In this document: positions 21,757-36,700 of the stretch, one piece after another | Layout: each line of letters begins with the position of its first letter | Position numbering within the stretch: position 1 is the stretch's first letter | NCBI GenBank assembly: GCA_031002005.1 | Contig: JARYHS010009186.1 | Location: 181,314,437-181,378,436 of the forward strand | Origin: Vandiemenella viatica | Taxonomy: Eukaryota; Arthropoda; Insecta; Orthoptera; Morabidae | Direction: 5' to 3' | DNA length: 64,000 nucleotides | Notes under the pieces: generated by a model | What the model was told of the DNA's origin: nothing | Databases searched by the model: none | What the model saw: only the letters and a program-made list of their open reading frames with translations | Made by a program: the position numbers and the translations under genes

Positions 21757-24700
21757 GTAAGCCATGTGAACTGCATGCTTGTTGAGGGATTTATAAACCT
21801 TAAATTATGTTCTTTCACAGTAAGCTTCATACTTTATTATTTAATGTTCATCATTTAGTGTTTTGTAGCTATTATTTTCGGTAAGGGAATGGTATATAAT
21901 CAAGTTTAGATAAACTGTTTATGTTCGGTCTTCCAGCAAGTGGATAGATTGTAATCAGATTCTAGGTTATATGACATTGTTGTCGATCTGTGAAAAGTGG
22001 TTTTCGTCGTTGTTGATAGGTTTTTCCTATAGCTGCCTTGAATCTGTAATAAATTACACGGTGTCATTAGTGAAACAGTCTCTTTCAAATGTAGGTAATA
22101 CTGCTGTAGTCAGTCGCACGACGTATTATTTTCAAGCAGTAATTCCATTATAATACAGCCTGGACCATTAATATCAAGCAAGAATTAGGTTGTAATACAG
22201 CCTGGACCAGCATTAAACCGTTAAATGTACTTCGGAAAGAATTTGTAGTGGAGTCTTGCGTTTGACCACTGCAGTATTATGATGACAACTCCTGACGGAA
22301 TCGCGATCTCCAGTAATCCCAATTAATATATGAGACACTCCAGTTTTGTGGCCTACATTATTTTGACTTATTACAAATGGAGAGGTTCTATGCTGAACTA
22401 TTTCCAGGTCGGTCCTGATTTTCAGAAGGCACCAAACAAATAAGTGCGTCTAAGATTGTTGCTGGTTAGCAGGATGAAAATTGTAATGCAATAATGTCCA
22501 CCTTGTTTTGGCTGTATGGTGTCTGTACCAAATGCCAGTATAGAATAAAATAAAATTTGTCATTTCACACAGTTATTCCTAATATTTACAGATAAAGATT
22601 TGTGAATTAAGAAGACAGGATGGTTTAATTATAGATGGGGATACCGCTGCCTTGCGACTTAACGTGACGTCGTGTTCACGTACAGTCATCTGCGTAAAAA
22701 CATGACAGAGCGTAGCGAGGTCACAATAATTTAAAGCTGTACAATATCAACATAAACTGATATCCCGAAGGTGTATTAGATGCAGGCGGCCGCTGGTAAG
22801 CGGCCGCAGATCTCCGTTAACACAACCAATATTGCTAATCTTCGCGGGTTCACTGCCGGATGATGATGAAATGCGAGCTTCACCTGAAACATTGAACATC
22901 TGATTGTGTTATCGGACATCTGTGGCCGCTTACCAGCGGCAGGCAACCTGCATCTGATCCACCTTCGGGATATCAATTTATGTTGATGTTATCCAGCTTT
23001 AAATGTTTTTACGCGAATGCTGTACGTGAACGCGACGTCACGTTAACAGTCGTGAGGCAGCGGTATCCCCATCTAGAATTAAACCGACAGGATTACTTGA
23101 GATTGTGATTATGTGAAGAGTTAGCATCATAATACTGCAGTAGTCAACTGTAAAGTCTACGGAAAATATTGTGTCTTGTGGTTGACTACTGCGGTATTAT
23201 GATGTTAGCGGGAGAAAAGTTGCTGTAGTGGTATAGTGATGTCTTTGAAATATTTGGCCTTAATCTCCTCGCCAGCATTAACCACTTTCTTTCAAATCTC
23301 CTTTTTCTTGTAAGCTTCGACAACAAAATGCAGCAGTACCATGTATGATGGTATGTGAAATTCAACATTACAACTGTTGTTGTGACCAGCTGTTCATGAT
23401 TTGGGTTTGTTTTAATCTCATGTGTGCTTGTATTTCTTTACCTAGCTACCTTTACTTTCTTGTTGTTTTACCATGTTTTTATTGTTTACAGTGCCTTTGA
23501 AAGAACCTACTATTGAGCTGTGGTATGTTTTCTTTCCTACTATCTTGGTTTTGATTTAATCCATGTCGGACTTAGTTTTAATTTCATCGGTCCTCATCCA
23601 GTCTCTTATAATTGTTCAACTGCTCTGCTGTTTCACAGTTCGTCTCAGAATCCCATTATTTCAACTCCCCCTCCACCCCTCCCCTCACCCACAAAGGCTT
23701 GAAGCTTAGAATTTTTAGATCATCCATCTCATATTTGTTTTCAAATGTTTTTTTGGTAATGTTCAGTCCCTTTTTACCTTGAAATGGAATCATTTTTTGT
23801 CCTATTCTCCCTGCTCACAGTGTCTTCAAACTACAATATCCTTATTGAATATTCTTTTTAGCCTCCATCATTGTTACCACAGAGGCCTACTTATGATTTT
23901 ATCTAGCTTTTGTCCACAGATTTGCCTATATGGATCAAGGCATGTGGACTAATGCATGTAAGTTACCTTCTTTTATTTTCGAATAGCAATTATTTTCTCA
24001 GTGCTGGAAAAAACCCTAAATCTTTTGTAAGAAGATTGCTTTTTCCAGCTATTTTCTTATTTTGGGTGACTTCAGGATTCTATCTTACCATTAAAAAAAT
24101 AACAATTTTGTGTAGTTGAAGCTGGCAGGTTAAATATATTTAAAACTGGTACAAAATTACAATTAACACACAATAAAAAATAAAATAATGTGATCAGCTC
24201 TCGGTATCACTTAAGAACAGAATATTAGTTTGGGATTTTAAGTGTGCTTTGTAACATAACATATTTGTAACAGTTAATGTAAAGAAAAAAAATACATTTT
24301 TAGATATGGAAATATATTAACTTATAAACTTGCAAGTTTAAAGTCATTCCATCAAAATGTCTCAAAGAACAAACTGCTGTACTAATTAAGTTAATTCCTA
24401 TTGTTAATTCTTTGGTCTTGAGTTATTCAGATGAAAATAACAGTAAAATATTTATAGTTGTTCCCCCAAATGATCACAATCTGTACAAGTTCTTTGCTTT
24501 GATGAGATATTTTTCATTTATCACAGGTGAACAAAAATAAACCACACTGCATGAAATGGAAAGTATTACATGCTGATGGAGTTGTGATAAATGTATGATT
24601 AAAAATTGAAAGTTGTACATGTCATAGTATGCAAATTAAGGTTTAGGCCTATTTACTATGCAAAATTGCTATGTTGCTTCTGGTGACCAAATATGCCACA

Positions 24701-27700
24701 GCAAAGAGTGATGGTCCTCTGCATCCAAATGTCTGACTTTGTCAGAATGGCATTGTAGAGTTGATACTTGTCCTAACAGAAGGATACTTGAAAACTGAAA
24801 ATTGTGGCAATGGCTGTTGCTGACAGGTGGGCGACAGCAGCCCATATCCAAGCAGTGCTTAGAGAGTGTCCACATGGATAGTTTTAAACATGATTTCTTG
24901 AAGTCATGTTACACTCTTGGACCCCTACACAGTGTGTTCTATTAACCCGATTTTACTGACAGCAGTGTGTAACCCGGTAATCTGCAAAACACTACTGGAC
25001 ACATAAATGGCATCAGGTGTGATTAGTGACAAGTTCCAGTTCTATGTACCGAGCGTGCTGGTGTAAAGGCTAGCGTTCTGGCCTTGCTTTCGGGAGGACG
25101 GCGGTTCGAATCCCCATCTGGGCATCCAGATTTGGGTTTTCCATGGTTTCCCAAATCACTCCAGGTAAATGCCGGGATGCTTTCTTCAAAATGCCATGGC
25201 CGAATTCCTTCCCATTCCTTTCCCGTCTCTAAAGACCTCGCTGTTAGAGAGATGTTAAGCACATAAAAAAACCAATTCTATGTGTTGCAAAGTGATATTC
25301 GACGGCACATATGCTGGCGTAGTGGAGAAAGTGCCCATTGTTTGGTGATTTCAGAATGTCAGATAGATCGAACCCCTGATGTCATGGTTTTGGGGACAAT
25401 CAGTTATGATAGGAAGATTGAGTTTGTTGTTGAAAGTACAATGACATCTTGTCAGTATGTGGACAGGGTGGTACACCCTGTTGTGATACGCTTAGAGTCC
25501 TCCATCTAAAATGGTATATTTCAATAGGATAATGCCTGTCCTCATACTGTGGTCATCACAACACAAGCCCTGGAAGAGCATACAACCATGGATTGGACCA
25601 CATGGACCCCAGATTTATGCCTAATGGATATGGTTTGACACATTAGGTCACATGGTTACCCAACACAAACTGTACAACTAACTGCACAAGTAATATAGGT
25701 ATGGAGAGAGACACAACAAGAAGCCGCGAAAGATTCACAAATGTTTAGCTCTAATTAGGGAGGGGGGAAGCACATTTTGTACTGACACGTGTATCTAAAG
25801 GAATTGAACTTTACACTATCATTTTTTTCTGGATATGACCGTGGATATATGCACGAAGGTTCCTAAAATTCCAGCATTTCAATATGGGTGCAACGCTTTC
25901 TGTCAGTGTACTATTAATGTTCACATGTCTCTGAGCAGATTTTAAGTTAGATCCTAAGCTTTCTTGGCTTATTGTAGATTTCTGCCTTTGGTGGTATATA
26001 TAATTTCTGGGGAGTATTGTTTAAAGAATTTTTGGGTGCCTATCTGTTCAAGTCATAAACAAATTATATTTTGCTTCCTTTGCCAGTCATGTAGAATCAT
26101 AACATGTAACACAGATTTTAAGCTAGTCAATAAGCTTTCAAATTGTGAAAATCCGATCAAAATTGGTTTGGTAGTTTTTGTGAGATCCTTTAATGAAGAA
26201 ATGGCCACACCCGTTTCAGAGAGATTATGTAGGCCCTATATAAGTAGAGATTGAAGTGTATGCCTATTTCTCATTGAGTTTGCTTCAGTTTCTTGAAAAA
26301 ATTTTACCTTAAAATCCCTTGCAGTCTGAGGTATCTGTTCATGAACTCCAAAAAAGTTTCTGTAAGAACATATTGATAATAATAGTATTAACTTTGTGTG
26401 GTCCTAATGGCAAAGTTTCTTAATGACTGTGTGCTCTGTCATAGCTGCCTAATCTGTGTGCATGTCCATTTGTGTGTTAATGCTGCCTTGCCATCATCTA
26501 ATGTAAGAAGTTGTTCTTTTCCCTGCATATCCATTCTTGGAAATAATAGTGGTAGAAATTAAACATTTGAATAGGAAAATAACTACCGCTTACCACAGTT
26601 GAAGTTAGAATAGTGTGGAACACACACACACATATTAAGCATTGAAATTTTCGGGTCTATGATCCTTCATAAAAAAATAAAATGAGATAGTTATATGTTG
26701 GAGTCTGGCAACTAATCGAATGTAAACACTAGACATACCTTTCATCTTCAGCATACCGAGTGTGATGGGTGAGCGGTTAGCGCTCTGGCCTCGCATTCGG
26801 GGGGCCGGTTCGAATCCCTGTTCGGGCATCCAGATTTGGGTTTTCCATGGTTTCCCCAAATCACTCCAGGCCAATGCCGGGATGCTTCCATCAAAAAGGC
26901 CATGGCTGAATTCCTTCCCATTCCTTGTCTCCAGTCCCATCCCGCCTCTCATGATGTTGACATGATGTAAAGCCACATTATAACATATATATATGTATAT
27001 ATATTTTTTTCAGTTCTTGGCAGAACTGTTTATCTCTTTAATAGCTGTGTTGTCATTAAATATGATACTAATGTAGTTAGATAGGATGTTTTGCTTTCAA
27101 TACATCCTTAACCATTCTTGTCCCATAGAGTTATTTCCTTGCATGTCTTAACCTTGCAGATTGGTAACTAATGTTTGTCTACTGCCAATTAAATCACCTT
27201 TATTTGTTATGCTAGTAGACACTTTTTTTTATTTTTCAGACTATTTCAAAGAAGAAACGTCGATCGAGATCATCTTTGCCAGAGGGGGCTGGGAATGATA
27301 GTGATGTGGTGGCATTGGGAACTGTTAATGGTGCTGTTTTACTGTATAGTCTAGCTGTGGGAGACGTTGAAGCACAGTTGCAAGGAGGTCACAGTGGCCA
27401 TGTTTCAAGCCTGAGCTGGATCAATGGCTGCCCTCTGTATAGTGGTGGATCAGATGGACATATTGTTGAATGGAGTATAGGTGATGGTGCTATAAGGAGG
27501 TGAGGCCATATTAAGACTATCATTTTTATCCAGTGCCTATCGTTAAATGTGCTGGTACTTTCTCATACTTGTTACTCATCTGACATAGCATTGTGTTAGC
27601 ATCTATATAAATTAATACTAAAATTAAACAGCATCATTTGAGAACGCCTGGACAGATGTGGCTATTTTTTCTTAAATGTTTGTAGCAATCCGATTAAGGT

Positions 27701-30700
27701 TTTTAGAGAAAGAAAAATTGTAAAAGTTACCAGAAAATTGGAAAATTTGGGAAAACCGGAAAATGCTTTTTCCTACATACCAATTTGGCTTTTTTTCCCC
27801 CACTCAGTCCTGCTAGTAGGCAGCAGTACAATGCCCATGACCTCACTGTTTGCTGTCCAGCAACGTTCTCCTCCTTCGACACACAGTCAAGAAGTGGCTC
27901 TTCTCCACTGCCCGCCTCAGAGCAGCATTCCATGGAACAAAATAAACAGAAATATCCTAGTGGTGTCCCTATTTCCCATAGGCTGGCCCTGTTGCTATCA
28001 ATGGTGAGGAATCTTCTGAAGGCTTTTGTCCTCGCAGTAGGGCCTTGACCCTGCTCCATTCATATCGGCAGCAGCGCAGCGGGTGGCTTGACGAACGGCC
28101 TACCAGCTGCAGCTCGTCAAAAAAACAACTTTCCCTTGATCGTCGCCCACTGCCTCGCTTTGGGAACACGACTCATTGTAATACAAACTGAAACTACTCA
28201 AATTAAAAAATCCAAACAAATCGATAATCCGAAACATCCTCGGTCCCAATTAATTCAGATTAAAGATGCTGTAGCGTATTTATTCTGCGGTGAAGAATCC
28301 AGCATAGTATTTCTAAACTATTTAATAGTTTAGTCACAGATGTCCTCTGTACAGTAAGAAAGTAACTTCGTATATCATTTTGATTTAGTTTGAGGATTAT
28401 TTGTTTTCTGAACCACGAATTTATATTTGTTTTATTCCTTTTAGTGTGATTAGTTGTTGATAACATTGTTGACACAGCTTCAACAATTAGATTTAAGCTG
28501 GCCTGTGATTAGATTATAATTTTTTGTGTGTCTTTATTTTACTAAACTGTAAGTTCTTTCTACTGAATCTTTTAATGGGTTGGAAATTATTGAGCTGGTG
28601 CTGCCTTAGGCAATTACCTTTTTTGCTTTCATCTCTGTTACCTACTGGTCAGTTTATACATTTTTTGTAGACTTGCTCCACTTTCTTCTCTTAGCAACCA
28701 TTATTAAGTTTAAATTTGACTTCAGTTTGCTTGGAAAGTATTTAATATTTAATTAAAATTGCAAAGAAACGCATGCTCTGGTGGCAATTTCCCTACACAC
28801 CCATCTTCTCCCTTTCCTGCACCCACCTGCATTTACCCTCCACAAATTTTAACTTTAAATTCTTTCAGTGTTTTTGGTAAATTATTAATCATTTCTCTTG
28901 GTAACTTACTCCAATCCCTGACACCATTACCTAAAAAAGAAAATCTATCAGGCACTAAAGGTTAGTAGGGGTTTAGTACCAAACAGCCTGAATTATAACC
29001 ATGCTGTGTTGCCTTTGGATATAAAGATTGTTCTTGTTGTTGACTGGTTGCCACCAGATTGGATAACCTCAATCAGGAAAGGTATGTAGAAATTAAAGTC
29101 ACTGCTGCTATTAAAAATTTAAATAGTTACTATATTCTTCAGAAAAAAATGTACAAGTTTGCAGAACAATTCTTTATGCATCGAACTTCTTCACCAAACT
29201 AAATAATTGCAAGTACTGATAAATGATTCAAGTCAGGCAAACCTCATAAAACCCTTAACTGCTTACGGTCACATGAGGATTTGCAAGTATTTCAAACGCG
29301 CACCAAAAATTCCAGGATATCTGCCGGAAACACTATCTCATGATATCGCTTGCTGATTCTTGCGTACCGCTTCACACCAAACCCTCGCCTGACGTACAAC
29401 GTGCCTGTTCAACCAACTTTTATGACTGGCCGTGAGGGGCTGTACTGTGCTTGTATTTACAGCTGCACCATGGGAACTTGAAAAAAAAAAAAACAATTTT
29501 TATGACGACATCCAAAACTTCCAGGTATCCAAACTATTCCAAATGACTTGAAATTTTTACACTATGTAGCTTATTTCCTAAATGTTAAAATGTGTCGTAG
29601 TGAAAATTCCTGTAACTATCATCGTTTTGCCGTAAAAAAATTATTTCCCATACTTTTCAAAAAGGTTTATAACAAAGTTTTATAGCAACGGAGCTGAAAT
29701 AACCTTTAAATTTATTTATTTTTGCTCCTCTTTCATTTGATACTCAAATCCACTTTGTTACTATTTTTAAACTGGGTGAATGAAAATGTGAAATTCAAAT
29801 CGTAGCTATTTCCTAAAGTATATAAGTTATGTCTCTGAAAATTGCTTTAAATGATTCTACGTTAACTCTTCAATAAGATATCATCACTATCTAACTGTAA
29901 TAGCAGTTATTTGATAGCTTTTTCATTGTTTTCTAATTCCAACCCCCCCCCCCTTTTGGATTTAAATGCTTTCAAATCTTCTCCTGGAATGACCAATTTT
30001 AATTATTTCTTTTTCAGAAATCCACCAAACTAATCCATAAATTCAAAAATCAATTAAAGTGTCGTGCCCAGAACAAATTACCTACTCTTTTGCTTAGACA
30101 TAATACCCTTGATGAAAGTTTTGTCTCCCAAGAACTCTTGACAAACCCATTTTTCAAAATCTTCCCAAAACACCCTTTAAAATTTAGCTACCTTTCTCAA
30201 AATTTAGTATGATATGTGCACCTAAATCACCCTTCTTTTAAGCTATAAACTGTTTCCCTATCTTCAAAATTATGGCTTATAGATTTTAAATGTGTTTATT
30301 GCATCATTCTGATTTGAAGGCAAACTCGATTTTAAAATTCCTAGCTGTGAAGTTACAAATCTCTATTTGCTAGTTAGTGTCTGAAATATCTCTATAGATA
30401 AATTTGGTTATGAAGTACAATTTTAGGTTACCTGACAAATCTTCCTACACCCTTGTGCCTGAAATCAAGTGCCAACTTATGGTCATTGTCATCTTTTCCC
30501 TTCCATGCATTACTTTCCATTCGTACACCAATATCTTTCCACTAGCAGAGTTCCCGGCGTTGCCCCGTCTGGTTGGCATTAATTTAACCGTACACTGTTT
30601 TTATTCACACAATGAGAAACTTGTACCAAGTTTCATACAATTTGCACCTTCCATTTCCAGAATTAAATCAAACCTAGAGTCATCCGCACTGTATCACGAA

Positions 30701-33700
30701 AGGAGTGGGTTGAAGTTGATATACCTGTACACTATTTTTAAGATTCACATATACCAAGCATCATTGATTTCGTACCGGTACTAAACTAAACGTTGATTTA
30801 GCAACACATTTCTAATAATGAGGTGTTTTCGATGCTTTGATACAGAATGACAGTTTTTATTTTAGTTTGGGGTACATTTTATCCTAATTAAATTTGCTAA
30901 TGTTGCAGCCTGAAAATCGAAACATTGACTGTATGCACATTAATACATACCACATATGTAAAAATGTATCTGGAATGTGTCTGTTTATTCTGGCATTATG
31001 CAGAAAATACATATTTAATATGGATTTTCAGAATTTGAAAGCCTGGGGTCAAAATTAAATTTAACTCTTTAAGACGGTCTGACACATTTATTTTACGAAT
31101 TATCTAGCATTACCTGAAAACTGCTGAATCAATTTTGACCAAGTTTTCACAGTATCCAACATTAGATGTGTGTCATTATGCTAACACATTTGCCGCTGGA
31201 GCTAAAAAAATTTCATTATGGTTTATCTGGCACTAGAGCTCAAAATTAAAATCTATTCCGTACCCGTACAGTTGTATATCAAGTATTCAGAGTTGTATAT
31301 CAAGTATTCAGACCTAAGGGAGATATGAAAAATAAATTGTTAACTATCGATTTGTTTCAGGGAGCTACAAACTGCAGCGCGATGGTTATTGTAGAAACTG
31401 CATTACTAAACAACGAAACAAATTATAAAATGAAGAAAAGCTGATTTGTTGTCCTAAACTGTTTTTATTTGCAACACTAAAGGCTTAATACAATGTTCTA
31501 TTTATATAAAAAAAAACCTTTAGCCTACGCATTACTCATTGTGAACAGAATGAATCTACTTTCAGCTTCAAACGCCAGATATTTTGGCTTACATTCTATA
31601 TCTGTAGAACTTAAATAGATTATAATATGATTAAAAGCTAGTAGTGCAAAATGTAAAACGAAAACATTGAGTTTTCCTAAACCATATATGATTGTAGTTG
31701 TTCTAACAGAGATTGTGATCAAAGAAAATCGCTTTTGTTTTTTTCGTTATTAGCTTCTGGCATTCAGTACGGCCATTGATGGCGTTTAAAAACTGAACAT
31801 CCGTAATTAAATGGAAAAAATATTTCAGGTTTCACTTAGTGTGGAAGGTGCAAAATAGTTATTGTAAAATGATTTTATTGTTTTGATTAAAGGCTATGGT
31901 CACACATGTTGTAGTTGTGTCTTTAATGTGGAGTATGCAACATCTAGTTGTTCCACCTTTGGTATTTGTCACCATATGTTCAGAATTTCATTTAAAGCTC
32001 TGGCATTATGAAACTTTATAACATAAGACATACCAAACGAAGCAGTTGAATTCTAAGCTTTAAAACTGTGAAAACCCCATAGAAATCAGCTCAGTAGTTT
32101 GAGCTTTTCTAGCACAAATTTATCCTGTTTTTGTTTTATAGATATAGAGATGCCTCATCACCAGTATACGCCTTGTACACCCCATGATCCTGTCCCCTCC
32201 TCCTGTCTCCCAATGAATCCCATTTCAGCTCTTTTATCTTATCTGTTACTGTTTGCGTTCTGGTGTAAGTTCCAGAAAAAAAATTGAGCTATTTCATAAC
32301 TGCAAATAATTTTATTTCATGTTGAAAGTAATGTTTGTTTGCAGTTATTGGTGAATAAATATGTGTTACATTTTTCCAGCAAATGGAAGTCAGGTAACGA
32401 ACGTTTGACTTCAATTATGGTCCTGCCTGATGGGAAAACCCTTCTGTCAGCAAGTCGTACTGTCAGCTGGTGGAATTTGGAAGATAAACAGTTATTAAAA
32501 ACATTTACTGGTCATTCTACAGATGTAATTAGTTTATTATTTGTGTCACCATCAAGTGAAGGAGGAGATTGCTATTTCATGAGTGCAGCAAAAGGAGACC
32601 GTTACATAAGTGCCTGGTGAGTTTTTATTGTAGAATGCACTTCAATTGTGGTATGTAAAATTATATGAATATTACCATCTTCATATAGTCATACTTTTTA
32701 TTTTATTAAATTGGAAGTGAAGTACTGTAGAACTCCAATTATCCGAATCAATTGGAACTGAACCCCATTCGGATAATCAAAAATTCAGATAATTGGATTT
32801 TTTCCAAAAAAGGGTCTATTTTAATTAATCACTGTATGTATGTTGAAAATGGGAGAAAAAACTTTTTTTTAGGAAAATTGCATTTAATTAATTAAATTAA
32901 AAGGCAACACTTTTATATGTTAAACGGACTTACAAGTGATGTACATTAGTACAGTATGTATGTACCGTACTGTAAATAAAAGTCACGGCATGCTGAACAA
33001 CTCGGTCAAAGTAAGCTGTTGACTGTATTCATCTGTTTTCGGCAGCCAAGTTGCGCATTCGCTTGACGGTGAGAAGTTGCATGTGGTCACACTTGGACTG
33101 ACACTCCAGTTTCAAGGCCGGCTGGCAAGTGCTTGACTTGCTGATGGACCCGTGTCTGTTTCAACTTCGACATTAAGGTTATCTTCTTCCTTGACACTTT
33201 CTTCTCTTACAATTTCGATAAGTTCATCATCATTTAGAATTTCATACCTAGGGTCTGACGAATCGCACACCACGTTTCCGTCTTAAGTGAAAAAGTGATT
33301 TGGAAAATTGAAGTTCTACTGTAGATTATTTGGAAACAACAAGAATACATTTAAAATTCAGTTAAGTTTATTGACTGTATGAGCAACCATTGATTACCAA
33401 AAAATGTGGCAGCATGTTGCAAGTACACAAAATATTTGAAAAAGATTATTTTGGTTGCTAGCAGAGAAATAAGGCGTGTGTTTTCTGACCTTCGCCCAAC
33501 GCAAGCCTTGGTTGGCTGTCAAAAGATTCTACTGTAGGTTCTCACCGTTCTGTATTTCTCCATTTTTTGTGTACTTGCATCATCCCACTGTGATCCTTGC
33601 TATGCAGTGGTTACCTTATCTATCCTTACTTAAATTTACTAATCAATGCCTTTTGTTCCCCACCAAACATATGGAGAAAAAGCTTCAGTTAGAAATTTCT

Positions 33701-36700
33701 CCTCTCATAATTTTTGTGATCTGAATCTGCTGAATTAACTAGTGTAGCAACTTTCATTGTTCCTTTTGAGATTTTTTAATTCCAATTGCAGATCCATATG
33801 TTGATTTCTGTGTTTTCAGAATAAATTATGATAAATAATGGAATATTGTCAGAATATGTTAGAAGGCAAACATCTTTGATTTCCAATATCCGGATTTATA
33901 GACTTCAGTGTTAATGAGATACAAAATTCCATTATATCTCCAAATAAACAGTCTTCCTTGGAAATTGCTTGTATTTTCTGTCTCACTGGATCAGGTATAG
34001 GATGTCTTCTGAGTTATGTGGGACTTTTAACATTATTGTTTGTTTTTTTATTATTTTTATTTATATCTTTATTAGTCCAGCACCTAGTATCTATACTGGG
34101 CCCATATTTCCTACATATTACAAAATGTACTTAATGTTAAATTCTATTTTGACAATACATGTTGAATTTGTTCAGAATGTAATGTTAATTAGTGTTATGA
34201 AACTTTTTGAGTTCCATGAATGTTAGTTACTTGACGAAATTAACAGTGGGATAGAATGTATTTGCTGGGTATTAGTTAGTTTATATATTAGTAATTAGAA
34301 TAACCTGACAACAGCTGCTACCAACTAGCTAACAAATGTTTACAAAAGAGCATGTATCTACAGGCAGCCCCCCCCCCCCCCAATACACACACACAAAATT
34401 TTATGGTTAGATGATTGTAATTAAACTGGTTCCTACAAATGTATATACATGAAAGTCATATATAAATGTAAGGATGTACATGTGCACATACCTACACGAC
34501 ATACACATTCTCTTTTACATGAATACGGGTACACGTAATTCACATACATACCGATACACAAGATCGAGGGCGGAAACAGTTCTGAGCTTCTTTTGATTTT
34601 TAAGAAACGTATGTCTTGCTCTGGGTTACATGTATATACTATAATGTTGTGCTAGGTGCTTGCTCCAAGTGATCGGTATTTCTTAACTTTCATGGTAGTC
34701 ATAGGCACATGATAGTTGAAACAGTTAGACATAAGGAAATGGGTTAAAATAGAAAAGGAATGTATTGGTACGAAACAAGTAATGCTTGAAATAAAGCAGG
34801 CATAATTTATTGTTTTATATCAACTATTGGGGAATCAACTTTCAGGTAAATACTTTTTGTGGTATCATTGTTTAGATCCATCCAACAAAGTGGTATGTAT
34901 GGATACTGAAGCAGATCTTGTTTTTTTAATTGGTGTTCTTTTTTTTAAATGTTATTTATATATTAAGTTTGTTATCCTCATACAGATAGATAAATTAATT
35001 CGTTTATTTATGCTTTCTATCTGCTTATTTTTGTTGAAAGTGTAATTACATTCTGACTTGTTTGTTGTCTATTTCTGCAGGTTTGTTTTTAGTAGTGCCA
35101 AATGCCAATTTTGCTTTCTTCGTTCGTGTACTATGTCTGTTGTCACTCATATACCCGGAGAGCTCTGCCAATAATAAGCTTTTAAATTGCCACATCATTT
35201 AGTCTCTTTGCTCTTCAGTGCCCTTATATGCTTTGTCTTTTCTTGTAACTACATCTGATAGCCAGAAATTTGTTGGCAGAAATCTTTTGTATTGTCATAA
35301 TTCACCTTGTCTTGTTTAAATTTTTTTTTTTACCTCTATCACCTTCAACCTGTAGGTCACAGCACTTTCTACAGTAGCTTTGTTTGCACATTTTGGTTAT
35401 GTATCTTTGGATATGATGTTGTGAAGGAGCTCAATAAGTATTTTTTGATTTCACTGCTGCTATCTTTTTGCAATAGAGTGGTGTCAGGTATATGAGCTTT
35501 TTATATTGTCAATATTATCAAAACTATTAGTATAGACTCATCTTTATTTTTATTACATTTTTCGACAAAGCAAACTACTTTCTTCACTCGTTGCCACAAT
35601 ATAGACAATTTCATGCATCATAACTTTTTATCAATTTTTTGTGGCATAGCTTTATAGTATACTTAAATATTTATATTTACTGATATTCCTGAAGTCTAAG
35701 CTTCACCTCCATAAAATAAAATACTTTTACATACAGTTTTCCACCCCATTCGTTTTGTAGGTTGAGGCACTGCGATAGTGCCTGGTGCTGACATGGGCTT
35801 AGCTGCTTTGATACCTGGTGGCGAAAAATTCATCATCAACACTTGGATAGCAGGGCATGTAAGATGGTGATACACAATTCCTAATCACCAGATTGTGTTC
35901 CAGAGTCTCGGGTTAAATCCCAAACCCCTCCGCAGTGCATATGGAATGAGGGAATACAACAATGTCAATTGTTATTCGTCTGTAGGATGGGGATGTTAAG
36001 CTTGATGGCCCTCAATGCCTTTCGGAAGTGTGGGCTGGCAGAGGGTTTCACTCTCTTTGTCGCCTCTTTATCACAACACTATACACTGAACACACACATA
36101 TCACAGTCATAAACACTTACATAACACTTATGAACAGTGTCACACTGGGGATACTTGGTTATGGGTATGGCATCTTAGAAGATATACAGTCTGGGAAAGT
36201 TCTTTGCATGTTGTTGATCAGTTTTAAACTACTGTTTTTCTATATGAAGAAGGCTAAGCAAGTGATCTGCTTTTAATGTCATTTCCTGCTTGAGCCATCA
36301 TTGTTATACAACAAAATTTCTTCTTTTTTCCGTTCCTATTTTAATATTCAAATGTTTTCATCTTTGTGAGGCTTTTATTTGTATTAAGTGCTAATTTCTG
36401 CACCAAGTATTTTGTAATACCAAGAAACTTTATATATCCTCCCCTATTGCACTTATTAATTGTATCTTTACATAATAGTTGAATATCATCAGTGATAATT
36501 ACAAACTCGCATCACTGTTTTTAAACTGGTGCTTTTCTCTCATGATTAAACTTTTATCATTGTGATGTTATTCTACATCTGTTTTTTTTTTCTTTCCATT
36601 GTTTTGATTTAAGTGTTACCATGGAGAGAAAGTTTGAAGCTTATGGTGTGAGATTTAAATTACTATTTTGTCACAAATCTTCTCAAGGATTGCAAAACAT

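Larger units (their letters stand above)
21757..27239 (+). other. WDR43: WDR43 intron 1 (5.5 kb)
   Basis: GT-AG intron. It holds a TIR element with a nested foldback (22248-23163), a Tc1-like pseudogene cut by a SINE (24669-25908) and a second SINE (26755-26990). A short direct duplication (AATACAGCCTGGACCA) occurs at about 22153 and 22194. The region 25910-26255 ends in TATAAGTAGAGAT and could hold the 5' end of a minus-strand Helitron, but I could not define its other end. The stretch 23213-24660 shows nothing recognisable. Confidence 0.8.
28741..32275 (-). mobile_element. One LINE copy cut into three pieces
   Basis: Pieces at 28741-28946, 30437-30541 and 32151-32275 align consecutively to the LINE at 15119-15520. 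Examples are TTTACCCTCCACAAATTTTA, then CTACACCCTTGTGCCTGAAA, then CCAGTATACGCC and GTTACTGTTTGCGTTCTG. The first gap is 1490 bp with AAATCT at both sides; the second is an exact Helitron. The order and spacing show that a single 3' LINE fragment was interrupted twice. Confidence 0.8.
27500..32379 (+). other. WDR43: WDR43 intron 2 (4.9 kb)
   Basis: GT-AG intron. Its right two thirds are a LINE in three pieces with two insertions between them. The left part, 27500-28740, has no recognised feature; the sequence at 27840-28170 has overlapping ORFs on both strands but no domain I know. Confidence 0.85.

Noticed and set aside
25910..26255. Second Helitron in intron 1 with minus-strand 5' end near 26251
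   Set aside because: A TCTACTTATATAGG-like start is plausible, but no CTAG end or A|T junction could be tied to it.
27727..28169. Overlapping ORFs in WDR43 intron 2 as an extra exon or nested gene
   Set aside because: No domain is recognised, both strands are equally open, and WDR43 exons 2 and 3 join in frame without it.
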